Positions 46,055 to 55,354 are shown, numbered from the stretch's first letter. The stretch: 64,000 nt of DNA from Acidimicrobiaceae bacterium (GCA_024641655.1 JAHECR010000018.1:1-64000), one strand, 5' to 3'. Numbers and translations: made by a program. Notes: generated by a model not told the origin, from the sequence alone.

Positions 46055-46106
46055 GGTGGGAGGGGGAAGAGAGGTGGGCTCGAAGCCCCCTTCCACCCCT
46101 CCCGCC
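46055..46106. terminator. Composite hairpin between convergent genes
   Basis: GGTGGGAGGGG (46055-46065) pairs with CCCCTCCCGCC (46096-46106) with one wobble, enclosing a smaller GGGCT-CGA-AGCCC hairpin (46076-46088). It lies in the 296-nt gap between the PNPOx-like gene (+) and a secreted-protein gene (-), where otherwise nothing was found. Confidence 0.45.
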
Positions 46107-46133
46107 GCAGCGCCGGGCCGGGCCGGAGCGCGA

Positions 46134-46724
46134 TCAGGCGCCCGGTTCGGCAGCGGCGTCGTCGCCGTCGGCCAGCGGTCCGCCGAAGGGCCCGTGATGG
46201 TGCCCGCCGAACCCCGGACCGCCGAAGCCCGGACCATCGGGCCGGGCGGTGCCGTCCACGATTGCCTGGGCCTGCGCTGCGAATGCGGCTTTACGCTCGG
46301 CGGCGGTTGCGGCGTCGATGCGTCCGCTGTCGACGGCAGACGCCAGGTGCTCGGCGTGGTCGTCGATGAGCGCTTGAACGACGTCGTCGGCGCTGATGCC
46401 ATTCGCTTCTGCGATCTCACCGAGGCTCTGCCCGGACCGGAGTCCGTCACGCACCGTGGCCGGGTCGAGCCCGAGTTCCTCGAGGACCTGACCGGGTCCA
46501 CCGGGGCCGTGGTCGGGTCGGACGGGGCGAGCCTCTCGGAGCGCGGCTTCGACGGCGTCGACCTGGGCGTCGGTGAGGACACCGTCGTCGACGAGGCCGC
46601 CGAGAGCGTCATCGATCCAAGATGAGCTCTGGTCGTCCTGGGCCGCAGCGATTGCCGTCCCGGCGAGCAGACCGCCTCCGATCACCGTGGCGGCGAGCGT
46701 GGTCGTTGCGAGGAGCTTCTTCAT
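46134..46724 (-). CDS. Secreted helical protein with Gly/His-rich tail
   Basis: 196 residues from ATG 46724 (MKKLLATTTLAATVIGGGLLAGTAIAAAQD), a classical Sec signal peptide cleaved after AAA/AQ. The mature part has two similar helical segments (DDALGGLVDDGVLTDAQVDAVEAALREA; LGLDPATVRDGLRSGQSLGEIAEANGISADDVVQALIDDHAEHLASAVDSGRID) reminiscent of small repeat domains in other actinobacterial exported proteins. The C-terminal GFGGPGFGGHHHGPFGG run could bind metal. Function unknown. AAAGG lies ~7 nt before the ATG. Confidence 0.8.
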   Translation of the reverse strand: MKKLLATTTLAATVIGGGLLAGTAIAAAQDDQSSSWIDDALGGLVDDGVLTDAQVDAVEAALREARPVRPDHGPGGPGQVLEELGLDPATVRDGLRSGQSLGEIAEANGISADDVVQALIDDHAEHLASAVDSGRIDAATAAERKAAFAAQAQAIVDGTARPDGPGFGGPGFGGHHHGPFGGPLADGDDAAAEPGA

Positions 46725-46825
46725 GACACAACCTTTCGTTGGGGGGTGAGCCCATGAAGCATCCAACGCGCGAGTTAAGGCGATGCCGGTATCGGTCAAG
46801 AATCAGGTGAGAAAGGTGAGCGGGC

Positions 46826-49696
46826 TCACGCGCCGACCACGAGTGCGAGGAGCTCGTCGCCGTACTTGTCGAGCTTGGCCGGGCCGATGCCTTTGATGGT
46901 GAGCAGGTCGTCGCCGGACTGCGGCCGCTGGTCGGCGAGCTCGTGCAAGGTCGCATCGGAGAAGATCACGTACGCGGGGACGGCATCGGCCTTGGCTCGC
47001 TGGGCGCGCCAGGATCGAAGTCGTTCCCGGAGTGCCGCGATCTCGATCGTCGAGGCCGGGGGAGCCGGGGCCCGCCGGACTGCTGGGCGATCGGCCGGCA
47101 GTGCTTTCGGTACGTCGTCTGAGGGAGCATCGGGCGCTGCGGGCTCGGCGAGTTCGGCGAGGAACCGCGATGGCGGCCGCCCCGACAGCAGATGTGCCGA
47201 GACGGAGCATCGCGTGAGAGCGACGTGGAACACCCGCCGCTCTTCTTCGATGCTCTCGGCCAACCGGTGCGGGAACAGGCCGGCGGTCAGGTCGTACACG
47301 ACGACGTGTGGCCACTCGCGCCCCTTGACGCGGTGCACTGTCGACAGCCGCACGCCGCCGGGGGTGTGGGGCAGTTCGACGAGACGTTCGATCAACCACG
47401 GGCGGAAGCCGACGGGGTCGCGATGGAGGTCGGCGATCGACAAGAGGGCGTTGAGGTCATCACTGTGGCTGGAACGGTCGACGGCGCGTCGCGATGCATC
47501 GAGGCGGGTGTCGAGCGCTTGGCCGAGCCCGATGTCATCGCGGATTGCCTCGAGGATCCTCCGGGTGTCGGCGCCGCCATCGGCGAGCTGTCGGATACCG
47601 GCGAGGTGGCCGATGAAGCCCGCCACCTTGCGCATGTCCTTCTCGTCGCGCATGCGTGACGAGAGATCTTCGAGCTCTCGCAGCGACGCCTTCTCGGACA
47701 TCCAGTCGACGACCCGCGGATGGAGCGCGCGTGGTGGTCGTCGGGCAGCGGTGGCGATGGCTTCCGAAGGTAGGAGGCGTTCGGGAGCGGTGGCGAGGTC
47801 GAGCCAGGCGAGTGCTCCTGCGACGCCAGTGCGTTCGACGAACCCGGCATCGACGGGCTTGGTGGTGGGTACCCCGGCGCTTGACAAAGCGATGAACGGC
47901 GCCAGCAGTGTGGCGTTGACGCGTGTGAGGATCGCGATGTCGCGCGGTTGCGCCCCGCCGGCGATGAGCGCCTGCACGTGGGCCACGAGATCCTGCGCGG
48001 GATCGTCACTGGTCGCTTCGGTGAGGGCCTCGCCACGGCTGCGTTCCGGCGGTGCCTCGATGATCTTGGGGACCCGCCGGCGATTGTGGGTGAGGAGCGT
48101 GGCGGCGGCCTCCACGACCTCGGGCGGGCAGCGGTAGTTCACTCGTAGATCGTGGGTCGTCGATCCCGGGAACAACCCGGTGAAATCGATGAGCCATTCG
48201 GGCGTGGCGCCCGAGTAGCCGTAGATCGTCTGGTCGTCGTCTCCGACACCGAACACCTCGCCACGGGGACCGGCGAGGAGACGTACGAGCAGGACGTGCG
48301 CAGGTGTCAGGTCCTGGAACTCGTCGACGAGGAGCTGGCCGCACACGCCACGCGCCACGGCGCGCGCCTGGGTGTCCGTGAGGAGGATCTCGATGGCTCG
48401 GAGGATCTGCTGATCGAAGTCGACCAGGTCACGCGATCTGAGAAGGTCCACATAGCGAGGAGCGAGCTCGGCGAACCCCCGAACATCGCCACCGAACTCC
48501 TGCTCCACTGCTGTCGGCGAGCGCAGTCCCAACCGACTGGCGGTGAGCGCCTCGATCCATGCGGCGATCGGGTCCGACATCGCCTGGCGCCGCACGGATA
48601 CAAGCTCGTCGAGGATGCGTCGGACCTGGTGCTCGTCGATTACCGAGACCCGGCGGTGCCGCTTCGGCGTCGCGAACGGCCCGGTGCCGTTGCAGATCGC
48701 CAGGGCGAGGCTGTTGAGCGTTCGGACCTCGATGCCGGGGAGCTCGCGTGTGCGTTGTTCCATCTCTTCCCGGGCACGCACGTTGAACGCGACCAGGCAG
48801 ACCGCCCCCGGATGGATGCCACGGTCGTTCACGAGATGGCGGACCCGTTCGGTGAGCACCCGTGTCTTGCCGGAGCCTGCCGGTGCGATGATCCGCGCGC
48901 CGCCGCCTTCGTGGATCACCGCGGCGTACTGGTCGGGTGCGAGCTCGACCGAGGGCACCCTGTCGCCCAGCGGGGTGAGCACCCCGTGGGCGAGATTGCA
49001 TGCCGGGATGACGGCGACGTCGAGGTCGTCGAACCATCGCAACGATCCACCGTCGCACCAGGCAGGCCGCCCGTCGGGCAACACGATGTCGGTGTCGCTC
49101 CCGAGCATGGCCCCCGCGGCGATGGCGAGCTCGATGGGTCGAAAGCGCGGCGACGCGTCGCGGAGGTCGACGGCGTTCGCGGTGAGGAACAGGGTGAGGG
49201 CCTCCCCGGCGAGCTCGAGGTCGGCAGCGAGCTCCCACCACGAGGTATCGAGGACCGGCTCGTGGCCGAGCAGGTCGGGCGCGACTTCGATGACCACCCT
49301 GGTGCGTTCGGTGTACGCCGTGCGGAGCAGCTTGGCGAGGTCACCGTCGAGTCGGCGGGAGGTGATGTGGACACGTGGGGCATGGTTCCACGGCGCAGGG
49401 GCGGAGGCGCCCCGCGTGACGATCAGCCAACGCCCGAAGACCTCGGGTCCGGCGAGGAGCGGCAGGGAGGAGTCGTCGAACACGACCGTGGGAGCGGCCC
49501 CGAGCGCCGAACGACGCGGCGGCAGCGGCGCGTCGAACGCAGGGTACGACGGGGGGTCGAACAGGTTGCGCTCGCCGGGCGCGCCACCGGCGCCGGACTG
49601 GGCGGGATCGATGGGTACGTCCGAGCAGGACCGCACTTCGGCAACGCTGTGGTGGGCTCCCCCACAATGGCCGCAGCGGATCACGAGGCGTTGCAC
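46826..49696 (-). CDS. UvrD/PcrA-family ATP-dependent DNA helicase with C-terminal HRDC domain
   Basis: 956-residue SF1A helicase from GTG 49696 (the longer frame to 50071 is a shadow). N-terminal zinc-knuckle-like CGHCGGAHHSVAEVRSC at residues 8-24, then ~300 residues of unassigned lead. Helicase motifs: Q-motif LAPDQYAAVI, Walker A APAGSGKTRVL, Walker B LLVDEFQDLTPA, GVGDDDQTIYGYSGA, VNYRCPPEVV, STVHRVKGREWPHVVVYDL and EEERRVFHVALTRC. An HRDC domain (FSDATLHELADQRPQSGDDLLTIKGIG) closes it. Similar in architecture to mycobacterial UvrD2. Role in repair or recombination. Confidence 0.93.
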   Translation of the reverse strand: MQRLVIRCGHCGGAHHSVAEVRSCSDVPIDPAQSGAGGAPGERNLFDPPSYPAFDAPLPPRRSALGAAPTVVFDDSSLPLLAGPEVFGRWLIVTRGASAPAPWNHAPRVHITSRRLDGDLAKLLRTAYTERTRVVIEVAPDLLGHEPVLDTSWWELAADLELAGEALTLFLTANAVDLRDASPRFRPIELAIAAGAMLGSDTDIVLPDGRPAWCDGGSLRWFDDLDVAVIPACNLAHGVLTPLGDRVPSVELAPDQYAAVIHEGGGARIIAPAGSGKTRVLTERVRHLVNDRGIHPGAVCLVAFNVRAREEMEQRTRELPGIEVRTLNSLALAICNGTGPFATPKRHRRVSVIDEHQVRRILDELVSVRRQAMSDPIAAWIEALTASRLGLRSPTAVEQEFGGDVRGFAELAPRYVDLLRSRDLVDFDQQILRAIEILLTDTQARAVARGVCGQLLVDEFQDLTPAHVLLVRLLAGPRGEVFGVGDDDQTIYGYSGATPEWLIDFTGLFPGSTTHDLRVNYRCPPEVVEAAATLLTHNRRRVPKIIEAPPERSRGEALTEATSDDPAQDLVAHVQALIAGGAQPRDIAILTRVNATLLAPFIALSSAGVPTTKPVDAGFVERTGVAGALAWLDLATAPERLLPSEAIATAARRPPRALHPRVVDWMSEKASLRELEDLSSRMRDEKDMRKVAGFIGHLAGIRQLADGGADTRRILEAIRDDIGLGQALDTRLDASRRAVDRSSHSDDLNALLSIADLHRDPVGFRPWLIERLVELPHTPGGVRLSTVHRVKGREWPHVVVYDLTAGLFPHRLAESIEEERRVFHVALTRCSVSAHLLSGRPPSRFLAELAEPAAPDAPSDDVPKALPADRPAVRRAPAPPASTIEIAALRERLRSWRAQRAKADAVPAYVIFSDATLHELADQRPQSGDDLLTIKGIGPAKLDKYGDELLALVVGA

Positions 49697-49802
49697 CGTC
49701 CAGGGACGCGTTGCTGCGGGCGGTTCGTCACGGTCCCAGTGTGCTCGCTCGTGATGACACCCCCAACGTCGCGGACCGGGACGGTCCAAGACCGTGCCGG
49801 CG

Positions 49803-50753
49803 TCACTTGATGGCCAGCGCGTTCGGTGGTGAGCCGACACCCCCTCGGAGGTGCAACGGGGCAGAAGACAGGAAGAACTCGTGGACGCCGTCGGCGGCAC
49901 AGTCAGCGGCGAGCGCCGAGAGGTCCCACAGCTCTCCGATGGGGATCCCGAGGAGCGGGAGCAGGTTGTGGTGCAGCGTTGCGAACGGTGAGTCACGCTC
50001 GGCCGAGTCGAGACCGGCAGAGAACGGGGCAACCTCGAACGATGGGGTGTCGGCGACCACGGCGGCGACATGCAGGTTCCACAGCAAGGTCACCATCGTC
50101 TGCCCCGCCATCAGACCCGGGCACCGCGGGGCTCGCAATGACGCGATCTTGGCCCGGACCTCATGGTCGAGGCTCCGGTACCAGTCGTGCCAGCCGATGT
50201 GGATCAACAAGATGTCACCGGGTTCGATCGTGGTGCCCTGGTGCTCGACGATCGCGAGCAGCTCGTCTGCGCCGATCGCCTCGGGCGTGTCGACTTGCAG
50301 GGGCGTGCCCTGCGCCGCCCGCCATCGGGCCACGTCGACCAGGACGCCCCGACCGACGATGCCGTGCCGGGACCAGTGGTCGACACCATGGCGGTCGTGA
50401 GGGAGCCCGTTGTAGAGCTGACCTTCCACGGCGACGTGGCGAAATCCGTCCCATTGGCTGGAACTCTGGGTGTTGTAGGCGTCGATCGCGTCGTCGACGA
50501 AGTCACCTCCCTTGTCGATGATGCGGTGGTGCATCGGTGCCCGCCCGAACAACGGGGGGTCGGGGAGTGCCAAATCGGCGTCCAGCGGAAACACCGCGCC
50601 GCGCCGTATGAGGCTTGCGGCCCGTCGCACCCGCTCCGCAGTGAGCAGGTTCAGAGCCCCGAGCGTGTCGTCGGCCCCCCACAACCCCCACGAAGACCGA
50701 GCAGGTGCTTCTGGTGTGACCGGGAGCGCGTCGTATGCCGGCAGCTCGTCCAC
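49803..50753 (-). CDS. Cyclase family protein (kynurenine formamidase-like)
   Basis: 316 residues from GTG 50753, chosen because GAGGGGG lies just upstream; the longer frame is not conserved. The metal-dependent cyclase fold (PF04199) shows as SSSQWDGFRHVAVEGQLYNG (substrate His/Asp), RHGIVGRGVLVDVARW, GDILLIHIGWHDWY and FEVAPFSAGLDSAERDSPFATLHHNLLPLLGIPIGELWDL. Members hydrolyse formylkynurenine, isatin or cyclic amides. The large 316-residue form is common in actinobacteria and its substrate is unknown. Confidence 0.88.
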   Translation of the reverse strand: MDELPAYDALPVTPEAPARSSWGLWGADDTLGALNLLTAERVRRAASLIRRGAVFPLDADLALPDPPLFGRAPMHHRIIDKGGDFVDDAIDAYNTQSSSQWDGFRHVAVEGQLYNGLPHDRHGVDHWSRHGIVGRGVLVDVARWRAAQGTPLQVDTPEAIGADELLAIVEHQGTTIEPGDILLIHIGWHDWYRSLDHEVRAKIASLRAPRCPGLMAGQTMVTLLWNLHVAAVVADTPSFEVAPFSAGLDSAERDSPFATLHHNLLPLLGIPIGELWDLSALAADCAADGVHEFFLSSAPLHLRGGVGSPPNALAIK

Positions 50754-50847
50754 TCGACCCCCTCGGCGTCGTCGTCCGGGCTGCACACTACCGGGTGGCC
50801 CGGTGCGGTGGGAGCGGTCCCTGCGGTGCTGCAGTCGACGACTCGCG

Positions 50848-52350
50848 TCAGCGCGGTGCGGGGAGCCCGAGGGCTGCCGCGACCGCAGCCGGATCGGCGC
50901 AGCCGGCTCCCGTGGGGCATCGGGTGAAGACCTCGGCGAGGTCGTCGCGGTACACGGGGACCCATGCCGTCGATTCGTCGAGGACGGTGCCGAGCGCAGT
51001 TCCCTTCTCCAGCAGGACGTACTCGACGTCGTATTCGTCGAGCAGGTCACGCCAACCCTCCTTGGCGCCGGCCACGTCGACGTAGCGCTCGACGAACTCG
51101 TCACCGTAGACATCGGCGCGTCCGTCGATGAAGACCGACATGTCGCGCCAGATCATGTAGCCGCCCCAGGTGTAGGAGTTGAAACCCCGGGCATCGGCCA
51201 GGTCGCTCGTGAGGATCGAGTCGACGGCGTCCACCGGGTAGTACTCGGCGAGGACACGGTCGTTGTTGCCGACCGCGCCGGCGACGAACATTGCGGCGAC
51301 CACCAGGGAGAGCACAGCGGTGAGCAGGGCCACGGGACGTGATCGACCTAGGCCGGCGGCCAGCGTCGACGGTTCTTTCCGGAGGAGGCTCCAGGCGTCC
51401 TCGAGGTGCGGCGCAACGAAGGGAATGGCGACGACGGCGAACAAGGCGATGTGGCGCATCGACTGGAGCCCGGCTATCCCGGTTCCGAGGAGCAGGAGGG
51501 CATGGGTCGGGATCGGTCGGGTCCGGCTGAGGACGAGCGAGGCAACCGCGAGGGCGAGGAGGGCCAGGAACGGCCAGAGTGCCGGGCTGTGGAAGTCGGG
51601 AGAGTGCCACTCCTGGATGTTGCGCTGCATCGCGTCGGAACGCAGCGTCTCGATCGGGTAGGTCCACATCGCGAACCCGTTCGGGTTGAGGGCCGCTGCG
51701 GCGAAGGCGGCCGCCGCCACCAACGGCAGGGAGCCGATCGCCGCGGCGGGCAGTGCCGCGTTGCCCCGTCGACGCTCGATCCGCTCGCCGACGCCATACA
51801 CGACGATCACCGCGACCCCGACCAGATAGCCGGAGTGGAGGTTCGCCCAGACGAGAATGATCGCCGGGGCGGCCCACACCCATCGTGGTGAGAGCCGCCC
51901 CGAGCGGATGCGCTCGAAGAGGAGGATCATCACGGCGAGCCCCAGGAGATTGAACATCTGTGGCCGCGGAGCGGTCGTGAGGCGGGCCGTCAGCGCGGCG
52001 AGCGCGACGAGCCATGCGGTCGGGAGCGCGCCGGCGGTGCTGGTGCGTGCCGCGATCGCGTAGACACCGACGACGAGAGCCGTGAACGAGAGGATGAGCA
52101 TCGTCGAGCCGCCGGCCTGCCAGAGCAGCCACAAGATCACCTGGGATCCCCATTCGTGGGCGACCCAGGCTCGGCCCGGCACCGTGAACGAGAAGATGTC
52201 GGTGGACGGGATGCCGTGGTTGACGATGAACTCGCCGGTACGGAGATGCCAGAACAGATCGGGATCGGTGGCGGTGGCCGCAGACGCCGCCACGGCGATC
52301 CCGTAGAGCAGCCAGACGACGCTTCGGCGGGTGGTCAGTCGCGCGAGCAT
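50848..52350 (-). CDS. Polytopic membrane protein, GT-C-like
   Basis: 500 residues with about 10-11 transmembrane helices and a soluble C-terminal ~110 residues. The first outer loop has DPDLFWHLRTGEFIVNHGIPSTDIFSFT, the DxD-like acidic motif of GT-C glycosyltransferases, and WVAHEWGSQVILWLLWQ follows. The C-terminal end FIDGRADVYGDEFVERYVDVAGAKEGWRDLLDEYDVEYVLLEKG is typical of this uncharacterised actinobacterial family. The sugar and acceptor are unknown; polyprenyl-phosphate sugars would be the usual donor. Confidence 0.8.
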   Translation of the reverse strand: MLARLTTRRSVVWLLYGIAVAASAATATDPDLFWHLRTGEFIVNHGIPSTDIFSFTVPGRAWVAHEWGSQVILWLLWQAGGSTMLILSFTALVVGVYAIAARTSTAGALPTAWLVALAALTARLTTAPRPQMFNLLGLAVMILLFERIRSGRLSPRWVWAAPAIILVWANLHSGYLVGVAVIVVYGVGERIERRRGNAALPAAAIGSLPLVAAAAFAAAALNPNGFAMWTYPIETLRSDAMQRNIQEWHSPDFHSPALWPFLALLALAVASLVLSRTRPIPTHALLLLGTGIAGLQSMRHIALFAVVAIPFVAPHLEDAWSLLRKEPSTLAAGLGRSRPVALLTAVLSLVVAAMFVAGAVGNNDRVLAEYYPVDAVDSILTSDLADARGFNSYTWGGYMIWRDMSVFIDGRADVYGDEFVERYVDVAGAKEGWRDLLDEYDVEYVLLEKGTALGTVLDESTAWVPVYRDDLAEVFTRCPTGAGCADPAAVAAALGLPAPR

Positions 52351-52431
52351 GCGGTATCCATCGGCATTCCCGCGGCTGTCTCAAGCCCGAACGGTTCGGG
52401 AGAGCCTCGTCGACGGTCGCGGGCCGTCAGC

Positions 52432-53454
52432 TCACCGGTCGATCAGGTCACGCGCCGACCAGTAGGCCGCCAGTCGAGCGACGAACGGTTTGGTGGGCTC
52501 GACGAAGATGCGGGCGCCGAGCACCGCTGCGACCCTTTGAAGCTCGGTGGAGGCGCCACTCACGAGGGCGTCGAGCAGCGCCCGTTCGACGGGGTCGGGG
52601 CAAAGGCGCGGGTCGGTGGCGACCATGTCGCGCAACGCGGCGACCTCGTCGGCCTCACCCAGTGCGGATTCGAGATGCGCGCAGCTGCTGGCCATGGCGC
52701 CGATCACGTCGGGCCACAACGTCGCCAGCACGTCGAGGTGATGACCGAGCTGTCGCGTCTGGGCGCGCCAAGAGTCGATGTCGGGGAGGGTGCCCGAGGC
52801 CTGCATCGTGTTCCAGTAGGCCCGCGCGTTCTTGTAGCTCGCCCGGAGCCCCGGCTCGATCGACGCGAAGGCATCGGGGATCGGCTCGCGTCCGTACATG
52901 CGTGCTGCGTCACCCTCGATCGGCCACGCCGCGAAGCGGGCGCGTGCGCGGCGCAGGGTGTGCAACGTGGCGTCGACCGTCTCACTGCCCGACATCGCAT
53001 GGAGCCGCGAGACCATGTGGTGGCGATCGAGGGCGATGCGTAGGCCACCGAAGGTCGAGGGCCGCAGCACCGGGTCGAATCGGGCGCGGATCCGGTCGAG
53101 GGCGGCGATCGCTCCGCGTCCGGCGAGCAAGGCGTCGAGGCGCGCTGCAGTGTCGTCGAGGATCGTGACTTCGGTGCGGTAGGCCTCGTCTCCGATGACC
53201 GAACGGACCAGAGCCAGCACCGCGACGATCCGGTGGAGCGCGTCGAGGGCGCGAGCGGCGGCAGCGGGCACGTCGTCGCAGGGTTCGGCCAGGGCGTCGA
53301 TGGCCACCGTGAACTGGGCGGTGGTCAGGCGGTGCAGTGCCGCAGCGAGGCTCTCGTCGTCGCCGACGCGGTACCCCTGCGGCGCGACGGGTGGCAGGTA
53401 CCGGGCGCGCGGCGCGAGTGCGGTCGTCACTGCCAGTGGTTCGAGTCCGGACAC
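52432..53454 (-). CDS. CHAD domain-containing protein
   Basis: 340 residues, GTG start 53454. Helical CHAD domain, a four-helix-bundle-type fold with basic conserved residues that binds inorganic polyphosphate. Visible: LALDRHHMVSRLHAMSGSETVDATLHTLRRARARFAAWPIEG and ARAYWNTMQASGTLPDIDSWRAQTRQLGHHLDVL. CHAD proteins often associate with polyphosphate granules, and some are fused to CYTH domains; none is present here. Divergently arranged with the ACT gene. Confidence 0.8.
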   Translation of the reverse strand: MSGLEPLAVTTALAPRARYLPPVAPQGYRVGDDESLAAALHRLTTAQFTVAIDALAEPCDDVPAAAARALDALHRIVAVLALVRSVIGDEAYRTEVTILDDTAARLDALLAGRGAIAALDRIRARFDPVLRPSTFGGLRIALDRHHMVSRLHAMSGSETVDATLHTLRRARARFAAWPIEGDAARMYGREPIPDAFASIEPGLRASYKNARAYWNTMQASGTLPDIDSWRAQTRQLGHHLDVLATLWPDVIGAMASSCAHLESALGEADEVAALRDMVATDPRLCPDPVERALLDALVSGASTELQRVAAVLGARIFVEPTKPFVARLAAYWSARDLIDR

Positions 53455-53460
53455 CCCCGC

Positions 53461-53466
53461 AGACTA
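53461..53466 (-). promoter_or_regulatory. -10 box (TAGTCT) of the CHAD gene, leaderless
   Basis: On the minus strand TAGTCT, 6 nt, GTG 53454. Confidence 0.45.
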
Positions 53467-53601
53467 CCGAGCACCCTGGTGTCGGACCCAATGCCACCGA
53501 CGACGAGGCGGCTCCGACGCGCAGTGACGGCGTGATCGCCTGCCCTCTTCGGATGCTTCCCCAAGTCATACGCCGTTCACACAAGCGACACATCGGCCCC
53601 A

Positions 53602-53607
53602 TACGAT
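53602..53607 (+). promoter_or_regulatory. -10 box (TACGAT) of the ACT-domain gene, leaderless
   Basis: TACGAT, 7 nt, ATG 53615. The 160-nt divergent region shared with the CHAD gene otherwise shows no strong palindrome. Confidence 0.5.
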
Positions 53608-53614
53608 CGCCCTC

Positions 53615-54202
53615 ATGTACTACTGCGCGCTCAGAGTGTGGCTGCCCGACGAACCAGGAGCTCTCGGATCGGTCGCGAGTCGCATCGGCATCGCCGGTGG
53701 CGACGTGCTCGCGATCGACGTCCTCGAACGAGACCGCGGGCGGGCCATCGATGAATTCCTTGTCTCGCTGAAGCGTGCGGGCGATGTCGAACTGTTACGC
53801 CGCGAGGTGGAGTCGGTCGGTGGAGTGTCGATCGAGGAGATCCGCGAGATCGTCTCGGAGGCCCACGAATCGGGGTTGTCGGGTCTCGAGCACGTCATCG
53901 GGCTGCTCGACACGGCGGACTCCGACGCCTTCGTCGCTGCAGTGCTCGAGGACTTGGTCCAGCGCACCCACTCCGCAGGCGGAGCGGTCATCGACGCCGA
54001 CGGTTCCATCCGAGCTTCGTTCGGCGCCGCTCCGGACGCGGTCGACGACGTCGCGCCCACGGTCTGCACCGCGTCCCTCGACGCACTGGACGCCTTCCTC
54101 GTGTTGGCTCGACCGGGTTCGCCGTTCCGCGACCGGGAACATCGTCGAGTGCGTGCGGTTGCGGCGATGGCCGATGCCAAGCTCCGGTGGGACCACCGCT
54201 GA
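53615..54202 (+). CDS. ACT domain-containing protein
   Basis: 195 residues. An N-terminal ACT fold (~1-75: YYCALRVWLPDEPGALGSVASRIGIAGGDVLAIDVLERD) is the small-molecule (often amino-acid) sensing module. The C-terminal ~110 residues (GLEHVIGLLDTADSDAFVAAVLEDLVQRTHSAGGAVIDADGSI) look like a degenerate GAF/PAS-type sensor region. No catalytic domain, so a regulatory role is likely; the ligand is unknown. Confidence 0.8.
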   Translation: MYYCALRVWLPDEPGALGSVASRIGIAGGDVLAIDVLERDRGRAIDEFLVSLKRAGDVELLRREVESVGGVSIEEIREIVSEAHESGLSGLEHVIGLLDTADSDAFVAAVLEDLVQRTHSAGGAVIDADGSIRASFGAAPDAVDDVAPTVCTASLDALDAFLVLARPGSPFRDREHRRVRAVAAMADAKLRWDHR

Positions 54203-54203
54203 C

Positions 54204-54234
54204 GGTGCGGTGACGCACCAGCGCCCCAGCGGGG
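54204..54234. terminator. Hairpin pair between ACT and pirin genes
   Basis: GGTGCG-GTGA-CGCACC (54204-54219) and CCCC-AGC-GGGG (54224-54234) in the 45-nt gap between two convergent genes. Confidence 0.45.
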
Positions 54235-54247
54235 TCGCCCGCGACGT

Positions 54248-55297
54248 TCAGTGAGCGGCCGGGGCGTCCTCGCGCCGACCGTCGGCATGGACCGCGAAGC
54301 GGGTGGTCGACGGTCCGTGGTTCGGGTCCGGGGCCGGCCAGGGCCAGCCACCGAACTGGGTGCGTTGGTAGTCGCTGACGGCTTGCTCGATCTCGGCGCG
54401 GGTGTTCATGACGAACGGCCCGTACTGGGCCACGGGCTCGGCGATCGGGCGTCCTTGGAGCACGAGGATCTCATACCCCTTCCCCGTGTCGGTGAGCGTG
54501 AGCCCCCGCTCCCCGTCGACGACGACGGCGTTGTCGCACTCGACGGCGTGCCCGTTTGCGGGGTCCCCATCGGTGTCGCGGACGGTCGCGCCGCCTCCCT
54601 CGAAGACGTACAGCGTGCGGATCGTGCCCGGGGTCGCAGGCGGGAGCGTGACCTGCGCGTCCGGCTCGGCGATCACGTGCCAGATCGCGACGTCGGCATG
54701 GGGCTTCGACGCCCAGGAGTCCGGTGGCGGTGGCGGGGGCGTCGCGTCGGCGAGGCGGCCGGCGATGACCGTTATCGTGGCGGATCGGCCGGCGGCGTCT
54801 GTCTGGATCGCGCGTGGGATCGAGGCATCCCAGAACATGGTGAAGTACGGGTCGACCATCTTGTCCGCGGCGGGCAGGTTCAGCCAGATCTGGAACAGCT
54901 CGAGGGGGTTGTCGGCCTCTCGGTCGAGGAGCGGGAACATCTCGCAGTGTTGGATGCCTGCTCCGGCGGTGAGCCACTGGACGTCGCCGCGACCGAAGCG
55001 AGCGGTTGCGCCGAGCGAGTCGGCGTGGTCGATGATCCCCCTGCGCACGTAGGTGACCGTTTCGAACCCGCGATGGGGGTGTTGCGGGAAGCCCGGCACG
55101 ACGCTGCCGTGGTACATGTTCCAGCCGTCGCGTTCGTCGAAGTCCATGCCGATGCGTCGCCCCTGCAGCGACGCGGCAGGTCCGAGGTCGCTGCGGCCGG
55201 CGGGGTAGGCGTCGTCGTGGTGGGCACAGAACAGGAACGGATCGATCGTCTGCCACTGTGGGCCGAGGGCAAAGGTCTGAAGCACGAGCTCATCCAT
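54248..55297 (-). CDS. Pirin family protein
   Basis: 349-residue bicupin. The iron-binding N-terminal cupin shows as FPQHPHRGFETVTYVRRGIIDHADSLG (two metal His) and VQWLTAGAGIQHCEMFPL; the second cupin lies in residues ~190-300. The C terminus carries an extra ~50 residues ending in PDPNHGPSTTRFAVHADGRRED. Bacterial pirins act as quercetin 2,3-dioxygenases or redox-dependent regulators; which applies here is open. Confidence 0.9.
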   Translation of the reverse strand: MDELVLQTFALGPQWQTIDPFLFCAHHDDAYPAGRSDLGPAASLQGRRIGMDFDERDGWNMYHGSVVPGFPQHPHRGFETVTYVRRGIIDHADSLGATARFGRGDVQWLTAGAGIQHCEMFPLLDREADNPLELFQIWLNLPAADKMVDPYFTMFWDASIPRAIQTDAAGRSATITVIAGRLADATPPPPPPDSWASKPHADVAIWHVIAEPDAQVTLPPATPGTIRTLYVFEGGGATVRDTDGDPANGHAVECDNAVVVDGERGLTLTDTGKGYEILVLQGRPIAEPVAQYGPFVMNTRAEIEQAVSDYQRTQFGGWPWPAPDPNHGPSTTRFAVHADGRREDAPAAH

Positions 55298-55303
55298 CAG
55301 CCC

Positions 55304-55309
55304 AGCCTA
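55304..55309 (-). promoter_or_regulatory. -10 box (TAGGCT) of the pirin gene, leaderless
   Basis: On the minus strand TAGGCT, 6 nt, ATG 55297. Confidence 0.5.
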
Positions 55310-55354
55310 TGAGTCCTGGTCGCGAGCGGTGACGTCGAGCCGGCGCCGAGGTGA

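Noticed and set aside
49697-50071. Longer N terminus of the helicase
   Set aside because: The upstream frame overlaps the neighbouring cyclase gene and lacks conservation; the zinc-knuckle-like segment starts just after GTG 49696.
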